From assembly GCF_030409805.1 (NCBI RefSeq), contig NZ_JAUFQP010000001.1, forward strand, positions 248,001 through 312,000: a stretch of DNA of 64,000 nt, in the 5' to 3' direction. The stretch is from Algibacter miyuki (lineage in GTDB: Bacteria > Bacteroidota > Bacteroidia > Flavobacteriales > Flavobacteriaceae). Shown here piece by piece: positions 1 through 8,098 of this stretch. The position numbers and the translations under genes were made by a program. The notes under the pieces were generated by a model. That model was not told where the DNA came from. It worked only from the letters and a program-made list of their open reading frames with translations, and searched no databases. How positions within the stretch are numbered: position 1 is the stretch's first letter; every line of letters begins with the position of its first letter.

Positions 1-1
1 A

Positions 2-1777
2 GATCAAACAGATGTTTTTAAAAACTTCGATAACGCGCAAGGTTTTATTGAGGAAATGTATGCTTTAGTCGTAGATTACGGAACTTCAGCACACACCTTT
101 CAAGACTATTTGTACGGAGATGATGCACATGGTAATAGAACATGGAAGGCTAGTTATCTGATTGATAACGGAGACTTGAATGGTTTAAATTCAGCTAATT
201 ATAGTTATTTAACGCCGTGGAAAGGAGCGGCTTATGGAACCGCTAATAATAATACAAATCAGGCTAATGCAAGTAGAAGACCTGGCGTATGGGATGGTAG
301 TTTAAAAGGAATTCGTAATGCTAATATAGCAATTGCGAATGTAGAGTTAATGGTAAATTTAACTCAAGAGGAAAAAGATGTTATACTTGGACAAGCCTAC
401 TTTTTTAGAGCCTATTTTCATAATGAAATTATGAAGTTTTGGGGACGTTTTCCTTATATAAAAGAAGTAATAACTGGTGATGGTTTTACAATACCACGTC
501 CATTAACCTATAAAGATTGCGCTTTAGAGGCTAATGAAGATTACATAAAGGCCATTGAATTATTACCTGTAGATTGGGATGATATGTTATATGGACAAAA
601 AACCTTAGGCGAGAATATGGGGAGACTCACTAAAGGAGCAGCTTATGCTTTTCAAGGTAAAAACCTACTTCTTGCTGCAAGCCCGTTGATGCATGCTAAC
701 AATGGAAGTCTTAATACCTATGAGTATGATACAGAGTTATGCAACATGGCTGTCGATGCTTTTGCAGGGATACTAAAATTAGCAGACCAAGGGAGATATG
801 GATTAGCGACCAATTTGGACGACTATGAAGAAGTGTTTTGGAGAACACCTGCACCTAATATGTGGCCTGGTAGTACAGAGTTTGTTTTTTCTGCTCCAGG
901 AGGTCGAAGTGTTTCTGCTGAAATATTTATGACATCAGGAATGGATAGAGACATCCATGGAAGGTCCGGGTCCGAAATCTCTAGCCCGACCCATAATTTT
1001 ATCCATAATAATTTTGGAATGGCAAATGGCTTATCAATTGAAGATGATATGAGTGGAAAGTATGGTACACCATTATATGATCCTAACAATCCATTCGAAA
1101 ATCGCGATCCCCGTTTTTATAAATGGATTGTTATAGACGGCGAAGTGTTTGGAACAAAAGCAACTATACCTGCTAAACATAGAAAAGCTCAACTTTTTAC
1201 AGGAGGGGAGCATCGTAGTAGTGGTAGTGATAACCAGCCATCTACAACAGGATATATGAGAAAGAAATTTTATCCTGTAGTTAATGGTGAATTTCATAGT
1301 AAGTGGAATAGAATTATAAATAAATATATGGGAGTGCGTTTACATATGAGACTTACCGATGTCTATTTAATGTACGCAGAAGCATTACATGCGGCTAAAG
1401 GAGCGACTGCAACGCCTGCGTCCTATTCATTAACTGCTGAGAATGTTGTTAATATAATGAGAGATAGAGCAGGTATTCCTCACGTTAATTCATCAATTGT
1501 TTCTGATAAAAACAAATTTATGGACGAATTACGACGCGAGAGAAGTGTAGAATTAAGTTTTGAAGCCCACAGGTGGGTAGATCTTCGCCGTTGGGGAATA
1601 GCGCATGAAGAAAAATATAGAAGGAAAACATCTTTTGAATTTCCTAAAGACCATTCGTCTTATACGGAAAAACTACTTGTTGAAAGAGTTTGTGAATACC
1701 CAAAGCATTATTGGATACCATTTGAGGCTAAACAAACACAGATTTACGAGGGATTCCCTCAAAATCCAGGATGGTAG
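2..1777 (+). CDS. SusD-like nutrient-binding outer membrane lipoprotein (5' end outside window)
   Basis: The frame is open from base 2, so the gene begins before the window and its signal peptide is not seen. The ATG at 56 is most likely internal, because coding-like sequence (FDNAQGFIEEMYALV) continues upstream of it. SusD family features are the early helical segment, the 'GQAYFFRAYFHNEIMKFWG' helix, and the C-terminal 'LRRERSVELSFEAHRWVDLRRWG' region (about residues 500-525 of the visible part) that is typical of RagB/SusD proteins. SusD proteins form the lid over a SusC channel and bind glycan at the cell surface. A SusC gene starts 39 bp downstream and its own SusD follows that, so this protein probably pairs with another SusC left of the window. 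Family assignment is secure; the ligand is unknown. Confidence 0.93.
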   Translation, partial: DQTDVFKNFDNAQGFIEEMYALVVDYGTSAHTFQDYLYGDDAHGNRTWKASYLIDNGDLNGLNSANYSYLTPWKGAAYGTANNNTNQANASRRPGVWDGSLKGIRNANIAIANVELMVNLTQEEKDVILGQAYFFRAYFHNEIMKFWGRFPYIKEVITGDGFTIPRPLTYKDCALEANEDYIKAIELLPVDWDDMLYGQKTLGENMGRLTKGAAYAFQGKNLLLAASPLMHANNGSLNTYEYDTELCNMAVDAFAGILKLADQGRYGLATNLDDYEEVFWRTPAPNMWPGSTEFVFSAPGGRSVSAEIFMTSGMDRDIHGRSGSEISSPTHNFIHNNFGMANGLSIEDDMSGKYGTPLYDPNNPFENRDPRFYKWIVIDGEVFGTKATIPAKHRKAQLFTGGEHRSSGSDNQPSTTGYMRKKFYPVVNGEFHSKWNRIINKYMGVRLHMRLTDVYLMYAEALHAAKGATATPASYSLTAENVVNIMRDRAGIPHVNSSIVSDKNKFMDELRRERSVELSFEAHRWVDLRRWGIAHEEKYRRKTSFEFPKDHSSYTEKLLVERVCEYPKHYWIPFEAKQTQIYEGFPQNPGW

Positions 1778-1816
1778 TTTTATACAATTCGTTTTAATTA
1801 ATATTAAAGAAAAAAA

Positions 1817-4800
1817 ATGAAGATAAATAAATTATATAGGTTGCTTACTCTAGCGTGCTTAATGTTGTCTTGCTTTTGTAATGTTGCAATAGCTCAAACT
1901 GAAGGAACAGAGGTAAAAGCGACCGTGATTGATGAACAAGGTAACCCGATAAACAAAGTTAATGTTTTTGGACCCAATGGTATTCAATCATCGACAGATG
2001 TTAATGGACAGTTTCAAATTAAATTACTTAGTGATGAGACTGTGGTAATTCAAAAAAAGGGGTATGAGTCAGAACTAATTAATATGACTGATTTAACTGA
2101 GGAAATTACCCTAGTGAAATCTGCTTTTCTGGCCAATGAAGATGACCAAATAAAAATGGGGGTTGCTACCAAGCACCGTCGTGATATTGTAGGTGCCGTA
2201 TCTTCAATAAATACAAAAGACCGATTAACTTATGATAATACCCAATGGGTTAGAGATTATATTAACGGTTTGATGTTAGGAGTGGAAGGATCTGCGAACG
2301 TTAGAGGTTTAGGAAATGCTGTATTTGTAATCGACGGGGTAATAGGTCGTGATCCTAACATCCTAAACATGGAAGAGGTAGAACAAATAACCGTGCTTAA
2401 GGATGCTAATTCTGTGGCTCTATACGGAAGTCAAGGTAGAAATGGAGTTATTATAATTAATACTAAACGCGGGAAAATAAATAAAAAAGAAGTTAATGTA
2501 AATGTGCGTTCTGGTATTAGAACACCACTTGCATTGCCTAATTACTTAGGTTCTGTACAGTATATGGAACTTTATAATGAAGCAAGAAATAATGATGGAT
2601 TAGATAACTTTTTTGAGCCTTCTCTTATTGAAGAATTTAGGAGCAGTACAAATAAATTTCGTTATCCAGATATAGACTTCTACTCAAGTGAATACTTGCA
2701 ACCTTTTGTAAATTCCACAAATGTGGTTACAGAGTTTTCTGGAGGAAATGATAAATCTCAATATTATGTTAATGCAGGATGGACAGGAAATGAAGAATGG
2801 GTTAGAACAAACTCTGATGCAAATGCAGGAACTAATCGATTTAATTTGAGAGCTAATATAGATTTTAAAGTTAACGATTGGATTACAAGTAGTATTGATG
2901 GTATTGCAATTATTAATTCAGATAAGTCGGCATTGTCAAATTTGCTAAGCGCGGGTACAACGTTTAGACCTAACGATTATTCACCTTTATTGCCAGTATC
3001 AATGGTTGATACAGAGGCTAATCCAGAACTAGCTGCACAATTAGAAGCTGCTGGAATATTTGATGGAATGTTACTAGGATCTACACAACAATTTCAAGAA
3101 AATACACCAGTTGCAAATGCAATTGCAGGAGGTTATCAAAACGATGTGTTTCGTTCTACCCAGTTTAATAATTCAATTGATTTTAATTTAGATAGAATAA
3201 CCGAAGGTTTATCTGCAAAAACATATTTAAGTTTTGATTTTTATGATTCATACAAATTGTCAATTAGAAACAAATATCGGGTTTATGAACCAACTTGGGA
3301 AGATGATAAAATTATAGCATTAACAGCGTTTGGTGATGTAGATCAAAAAGATTTAACCGAAAATGTTAGTACAAACGGTTTTGTTTCTCGATTGGGTTTT
3401 TACGGATTAGTAAACTATCAAAAAACTATTGGAACTAGTCATTCAATAAATTCTACTTTTTTAGGGTACTACAACTCAGAGAAAAGAAATAGCGTACTTC
3501 AAAAAGATATTGATTCTCATTTTGGGTTTCAATTAGCTTATGATTATAAGAAAAAAATGTTTGTAGATTTTAGTGGCTCTTATGTGCATTCTATTAAACT
3601 ACCAGAAGGAAATAGAGGAGGTTTATCTCCAACATTGGGTGTCGCTTATATCCTAAGTGAGGAATCTTTTCTTAAAGAAAGTAATTTTGTAGACTATTTA
3701 AAGTTAAAAGCATCTGGAGGTATTATAAAGTCTGATAAAGGGATTAACGGTTATTATTTGTACGGTGAAGATTATTCTAATGGAGGAACATTTAATTGGG
3801 CCGATGGACAAAGTTCTAACAGAAGACAAGATATCTCGCAAGGAGCAAACCCTAATATGGGATATGAAGAACGTATTGATTTAAATATTGGCTTAGAAGG
3901 TTATTTATGGAATTCACTTTGGTTCGAATTTAACTATTTCAAATCAGACCTTGATAAGCAATTAACGTTTTTAACAGATAAATATCCATCTTATTATAAC
4001 ACCTTTAGACCACGAGACAATTATAATAAAAATTCATTTAAAGGTTTTGAAATTGGTGCAAACTATAAAAAAGCTATTAATGATTTTACAGTAAGCTTAG
4101 GCGCTAATATTTTATATAGCGAATCTATAGCAACAAAACGATCTGAAGTTAATGAGTTTGACTACCAAAATAGAGTTGGAAGAGAAACATCGACAATTTT
4201 TGGACTAGTAGATCAAGGGTTTTATTCTGAGGCTGATTTTAATGTAGATGGTGAAGGTAATACTGTGTTAAATGATGGATTACCTGTTCCTGGCTTTGGT
4301 GCGGTACTTCCGGGAGATTTAAAATATAAAGATCAAAACGGAGATAATATTATTGATAATGATGATAGAGTGGCAATTGGACAGTCTAGTAGTCCTTTTA
4401 GCTATGGAGTAAATTTAAATTTAAACTATAAAGCATTCAATTTGTTTATTTTAGGTACTGGTCAAACAGGAGGAGATGCTATTAGGTCTAATTCCTACTT
4501 TCAAGTAAATGGTAATGATAAATATTCAGAAGTTGTTTTAGGCCGATGGACGCCACAAACCGCAAGCACTGCAACGTTCCCAAGGTTATCAACTCAAACG
4601 AATCAGAATAATTTTGGAACGTCTACTTTTTGGTTATACGATAATAGCTTTTTTAAAATTAACCGTGCACAGTTAACTTATGAATTTAATGAGACTTTAA
4701 GTAACAAATTAGGTATGAATGATTTCAGTTTAAATTTTCAAGGGACTAATATTTTAGAACTATCTAAAAACAGAGATATTCGTCAGTTAACTATTGGTGA

Positions 4801-4849
4801 GGCTCCTCAATTTAGATCTTATACTTTAGGTGTGAGAATGTTATTTTAA
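1817..4849 (+). CDS. SusC-like TonB-dependent outer membrane transporter
   Basis: A 1010-residue protein with a signal peptide (about 1-26, ending in AIAQ), a carboxypeptidase-regulatory-like domain (about 32-100), a plug domain (about 120-220, with 'VRGLGNAVFVIDGV' and 'ITVLKDANSVALYGSQGRNG') and a beta-barrel ending in an aromatic residue (RMLF). SusC proteins import oligosaccharides using TonB energy. The usual 'DEVVVVGYG' stretch before the plug is replaced here by 'IKMGVATKHRRDIVGAVSS', a divergent subtype compared with the second SusC in this window. It lies 39 bp after a SusD and 26 bp before the next SusD, so it is part of one operon ending at the hairpin near 7750. Substrate is inferred to be an oligosaccharide of the locus, perhaps from ulvan. 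Confidence 0.95.
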   Translation: MKINKLYRLLTLACLMLSCFCNVAIAQTEGTEVKATVIDEQGNPINKVNVFGPNGIQSSTDVNGQFQIKLLSDETVVIQKKGYESELINMTDLTEEITLVKSAFLANEDDQIKMGVATKHRRDIVGAVSSINTKDRLTYDNTQWVRDYINGLMLGVEGSANVRGLGNAVFVIDGVIGRDPNILNMEEVEQITVLKDANSVALYGSQGRNGVIIINTKRGKINKKEVNVNVRSGIRTPLALPNYLGSVQYMELYNEARNNDGLDNFFEPSLIEEFRSSTNKFRYPDIDFYSSEYLQPFVNSTNVVTEFSGGNDKSQYYVNAGWTGNEEWVRTNSDANAGTNRFNLRANIDFKVNDWITSSIDGIAIINSDKSALSNLLSAGTTFRPNDYSPLLPVSMVDTEANPELAAQLEAAGIFDGMLLGSTQQFQENTPVANAIAGGYQNDVFRSTQFNNSIDFNLDRITEGLSAKTYLSFDFYDSYKLSIRNKYRVYEPTWEDDKIIALTAFGDVDQKDLTENVSTNGFVSRLGFYGLVNYQKTIGTSHSINSTFLGYYNSEKRNSVLQKDIDSHFGFQLAYDYKKKMFVDFSGSYVHSIKLPEGNRGGLSPTLGVAYILSEESFLKESNFVDYLKLKASGGIIKSDKGINGYYLYGEDYSNGGTFNWADGQSSNRRQDISQGANPNMGYEERIDLNIGLEGYLWNSLWFEFNYFKSDLDKQLTFLTDKYPSYYNTFRPRDNYNKNSFKGFEIGANYKKAINDFTVSLGANILYSESIATKRSEVNEFDYQNRVGRETSTIFGLVDQGFYSEADFNVDGEGNTVLNDGLPVPGFGAVLPGDLKYKDQNGDNIIDNDDRVAIGQSSSPFSYGVNLNLNYKAFNLFILGTGQTGGDAIRSNSYFQVNGNDKYSEVVLGRWTPQTASTATFPRLSTQTNQNNFGTSTFWLYDNSFFKINRAQLTYEFNETLSNKLGMNDFSLNFQGTNILELSKNRDIRQLTIGEAPQFRSYTLGVRMLF

Positions 4850-4875
4850 TGTAAAAACAAAACTTATAAAATAGA

Positions 4876-6597
4876 ATGAGAAATTTAATAATATATATAT
4901 TACTAGTATCGGTTTTTACAGGTATGGTTGCATGTGATTCCTTGGAGCCAATCGATGAGAACAGATTGGACTTTGATTATGTGAGTACAGATCCCCAATC
5001 GGCAGAAGGATTATTATTACATGGCTATAATGGTTTAATAGACCAGTTTATCTTCTCGGAAGTAGCAACGGATGATGCTGTAAATAATAAATTAAATAAC
5101 GGATATAAGCGAATGGCTCTTGGCGAGTTAACAGCGCAATTTAATCCTGCTTCACGTTGGAATACTTTTGAAAGAGTATTTTACCTCAACAGGTTTTTAG
5201 AAGTTATTGAGGCTGGTGAGATTCAATGGAATAGAGATGAAGATATTAATGCATTGTTTTATCAACGGATGAAAGGAGAAGCTTTAGCATTGAGAGCATT
5301 ACATCATTTTTATGTGTTACAAGCACATGCTGGTAAAGGGGCTTCAGGTGTGTTATTAGGGATACCATATTTTACGGAGTTTATTGAAGCCGATGGTGAT
5401 TTTAATAAACCGCGTTTATCGTTTGAAGGAGCTGTTGAGGCTATTATGAAAGATTTTGATGATGCTTTAGATTTATTACCTACAGATTATTCAGAAAATG
5501 AATCTGACGTAGATCCATGGTATGCAGATGTAGATTTTGGAAAGTATAAAGTAGTAAATGGTGGTCAGTATAATTTACGTATTTCTGGTAGAATAGTAAA
5601 AGCACTTAAAGCACGTTTGGCGTTGTTTGCTGCCAGTCCATCATTCTTAAATGGCCAAAATGGTTATTACAACATGGCTGCAAATACAGCGGGAGAAGTC
5701 CTAAACACTATAGGAGGTATTTCTGGTTTAGAACCTAACGGTATTGAGTTTTACACATCAGATAATGATATAAATAGTGGCGAAATGATATGGCGTGGAT
5801 CTATTGGAGGCAATAGTTCAGGTTACGAGGAAAGAATGTTTCCTCCTTCTATAAACGGTGAGGGAGAGGTAAATCCAACACATAATTTAGTTATGGCATT
5901 CCCTATGCAAAATGGATACCCGGCAACTGTAGCTAATGGTTTTGATCCTCAAAATCCTTATGCAAATAGAGATCCTAGATTAGGAAAATATATAGTAGTT
6001 AATGGATCTTCCTTTGGAGGGGGGACTATTAATACAGGTGTTGGAGGCGGAATTGATAGATTGGATTCTATACCTCAATTTTCAACAACTACCGGATATT
6101 ATCTTAAAAAATTATTACGTCCAGATGTTAGGATTAATAATGATGGTACTACCACAGGGAAGAGGCACTATGACGTTTACTTTAGGTACACAGAATTATT
6201 TTTAATATTTGCAGAAGCAGCTAATGAAATTGGTGGTCCAGACCAACAAGTAGAAGGTATGTCTGCTCGTGATGTTATTGGAGCAATTCGTCAAAGAGCT
6301 GGTATTACTCAACCTGATGCTTATTTAGCAACTATTACAACAAAAGAATCTATGAGAGAGCTAATTAGAAATGAGCGCCGATTAGAATTAAGTTTCGAGG
6401 GGCATAGATTTTGGGATCTTCGTAGATGGGGAGTGTCATTAAATGAATCTGCACAAGGATATTTCGATGATGGAGATAATTATGTAGAACTTCCTGCTGT
6501 TGAGATTAGAAATTATCAACCATTTGCTACTTATATGCCAATTCCAAACGCTGAAACTTTAAAGTTCTCAGAGTTAGAGCAAAATCAAGGTTGGTAG
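4876..6597 (+). CDS. SusD-like lipoprotein paired with the SusC at 1817-4849
   Basis: A 573-residue protein with a lipoprotein signal (lipobox TGMVAC, Cys20). SusD hallmarks include an N-terminal TPR-like helical region, 'KGEALALRALHHFYVLQAHAG' (about residue 135) and the C-terminal 'LIRNERRLELSFEGHRFWDLRRWG'. It starts 26 bp after the SusC stop, the usual arrangement for a SusC/D pair sitting at the outer membrane. It should bind the oligosaccharide brought in by its partner. Nothing looks truncated. The ligand cannot be read from sequence. Confidence 0.95.
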   Translation: MRNLIIYILLVSVFTGMVACDSLEPIDENRLDFDYVSTDPQSAEGLLLHGYNGLIDQFIFSEVATDDAVNNKLNNGYKRMALGELTAQFNPASRWNTFERVFYLNRFLEVIEAGEIQWNRDEDINALFYQRMKGEALALRALHHFYVLQAHAGKGASGVLLGIPYFTEFIEADGDFNKPRLSFEGAVEAIMKDFDDALDLLPTDYSENESDVDPWYADVDFGKYKVVNGGQYNLRISGRIVKALKARLALFAASPSFLNGQNGYYNMAANTAGEVLNTIGGISGLEPNGIEFYTSDNDINSGEMIWRGSIGGNSSGYEERMFPPSINGEGEVNPTHNLVMAFPMQNGYPATVANGFDPQNPYANRDPRLGKYIVVNGSSFGGGTINTGVGGGIDRLDSIPQFSTTTGYYLKKLLRPDVRINNDGTTTGKRHYDVYFRYTELFLIFAEAANEIGGPDQQVEGMSARDVIGAIRQRAGITQPDAYLATITTKESMRELIRNERRLELSFEGHRFWDLRRWGVSLNESAQGYFDDGDNYVELPAVEIRNYQPFATYMPIPNAETLKFSELEQNQGW

Positions 6598-6636
6598 GAT
6601 TATTGTAAATTTTAAAAGAATTTAAAAATATTAAAT

Positions 6637-7683
6637 ATGAAAAAACATTTATTAATAATATGCGCTTTTGCCTTTAGTATACTGGCTTGCGAGAACCAGG
6701 AAAATGAATTTCATGACTTTGGTTCAACCTCAGTATATTTTCCTTTCCAAACACCAATAAGAACTTTAATTTTAGGTGAATATGATTTGGGATTTAATGA
6801 AAATGATAATAATCATCGGTTTGAAATTGGGGTTACCATGTCTGGAGTTTATGAAAATAATAAAAATAGGAAGGTCTATTTTGAATTAGCACCAGATTTG
6901 ATTAACTCAACCTTATTAGGGGTAGATTCTGTAAACGTACAGATATTGCCATCTTCATATTATACTATTGAGCAAGAAAGCCCGGTAACTATTCCAAAAG
7001 GATCTATTAAAGGGCGTATACCAGTTCAGTTAAATGATGCATTTTTTGAAGATCCGCTTTCATTTGCGGGAGACGGTGAGGTGCATTATGTTATTCCTTT
7101 AGAAATAACACAGATTGAAGAATTAGACTCTCTGTTAACGGGTGTTCCTGTTGTTGATAGCCCAATAAAAATAAAAGGTGATGATTGGCAAACAGTTCCT
7201 AAAGATTATACACTTTTTGGTATTAAATTTATGAATAAATATCAAGGTGTTTATTTACGCCGTGGTGCGGATGAAATGACAAATGCAGGTGGGGAAACAG
7301 TGAATAATGTTTATCATGAAGAATTTGTGGTAAAGGATGAGTTGGTAACTTTATCTACAACAGGGAAAGATAAAATTGAATTATCTAACCTTGTTCGTAG
7401 AGGTGGACTTTCTAGTCCTGGTAATGTGAACATTGAGTTAGCTTTTAATGAAAATGGAGATTGTACTATTAATAGCTTTGATGAAGATCCTTATAATGTA
7501 TCTGGCTCAGGAAAGTTCGTGCAAGATGGAGATGAATGGGGTGGAGAAAAGCGTGATGTTATTTATTTAGATTATTCATATACAGATGCTTTAAATAATG
7601 AAACGCATGCCGTAAAAGACACCTTAGTAATAAGAGATAGAAATGTTAAATTCGAGGAATTTACAGTTGAATTAACAGAGTAG
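6637..7683 (+). CDS. DUF1735/DUF4361-type surface lipoprotein (SusE-position glycan-binding candidate)
   Basis: A 348-residue protein with a lipoprotein signal peptide (Cys18 in AFSILAC). The N-terminal half resembles the beta-sandwich DUF1735 domain seen in proteins encoded just after SusC/SusD, with 'VYFPFQTPIRTLILGEYDLGF' and a 'IPKGSIKGRIPVQLN' segment. The second half ('KDYTLFGIKFMNKYQGVYLRRG') resembles DUF4361. It has no catalytic motif I recognise. Its place, 39 bp after SusD and just before a strong terminator hairpin, is that of a SusE/F-like surface glycan-binding protein. The binding role is inferred from family and position. Confidence 0.8.
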   Translation: MKKHLLIICAFAFSILACENQENEFHDFGSTSVYFPFQTPIRTLILGEYDLGFNENDNNHRFEIGVTMSGVYENNKNRKVYFELAPDLINSTLLGVDSVNVQILPSSYYTIEQESPVTIPKGSIKGRIPVQLNDAFFEDPLSFAGDGEVHYVIPLEITQIEELDSLLTGVPVVDSPIKIKGDDWQTVPKDYTLFGIKFMNKYQGVYLRRGADEMTNAGGETVNNVYHEEFVVKDELVTLSTTGKDKIELSNLVRRGGLSSPGNVNIELAFNENGDCTINSFDEDPYNVSGSGKFVQDGDEWGGEKRDVIYLDYSYTDALNNETHAVKDTLVIRDRNVKFEEFTVELTE

Positions 7684-7726
7684 ATTTATTTGTAGTACAT
7701 AAATAAAAAATATTAATATTTTGTAG

Positions 7727-7771
7727 AATAAATAAGTAGAGGGAGTTTGTAACTCTCTCTACTTATTTATT
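7727..7771 (+). terminator. strong hairpin terminator of the first SusC/D operon
   Basis: The arms 7727-7747 and 7751-7771 pair over about 21 bp with one G-T wobble and a 3-base loop. The core arm is AATAAGTAGAGGGAG. T-rich sequence follows. It lies 44 bp after the DUF1735 gene stop and fits a rho-independent terminator, possibly acting on both strands. Confidence 0.8.
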
Positions 7772-7772
7772 A

Positions 7773-7982
7773 TTACCAGGATTTGCAGAAATAATAGCTG
7801 CAAGTTCAAATACAATCTTGTTAATTACATTTGTAATGGGATTAATTTTAACAGCAAACCTTTGGGGTGTTTATAGAAAGGAATGGACTGGTGTTGCTAA
7901 GAAAACAAAGTATACCATTACAGGCGGAATTTTAGTGATTCATTTATCTGTTGTTTTAGTAGGAATAGGGAATTCTATTTAA
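7773..7982 (+). pseudogene. rhaT: 3' remnant of an L-rhamnose/proton symporter gene (rhaT-like)
   Basis: This stretch has no start codon but stays open for about 69 codons to a TAA at 7980-7982. The encoded peptide is hydrophobic and ends 'GVYRKEWTGVAKK...VVLVGIGNSI'. From memory, the E. coli RhaT carboxyl end has the same pattern: a Gly, then KEW, a basic pair, and a final VGIG before the last few residues. Only about the last fifth of a roughly 340-residue symporter is left; the rest is absent from this window. It abuts the terminator hairpin and ends 43 bp before the promoter element of a rhamnosidase gene. I read it as a deletion scar. A short membrane peptide with another role is less likely because no start or ribosome binding site is seen. 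Confidence 0.7.
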
Positions 7983-8025
7983 TTAAGATTCTATCAATTA
8001 AAAAATAATATTTCTTTAAACCAAT

Positions 8026-8070
8026 CAGGACAGCTCAGTACAGTTATAAATAACTACATCATTAACTTTG
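8026..8070 (+). promoter_or_regulatory. promoter with tandem octamer element, site A (GH78-GH43 unit)
   Basis: CAGGACAG (8026-8033) and CAGTACAG (8036-8043) form a direct repeat with a 10-bp period. After exactly 19 bp comes TAACTTTG (8063-8070), a perfect match to the Bacteroidota -7 box TAnnTTTG. The start codon follows 28 bp later. The downstream octamer sits where the -33 box would be, so an activator site is the natural reading. The same layout recurs before six other units in this window. Confidence 0.65.
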
Positions 8071-8098
8071 AAAATCACTTAAAATTAAGAACTAAATA

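Noticed and set aside
56-58. ATG at 56 as the true start of the first SusD gene
   Set aside because: The frame is open to the window edge with SusD-like residues upstream, and no signal peptide follows this ATG.
1605-1820. 71-codon ORF at the SusD/SusC junction
   Set aside because: Frame shadow of the SusD 3' end with Lys/Ile-rich AT composition; no ribosome binding site seen.
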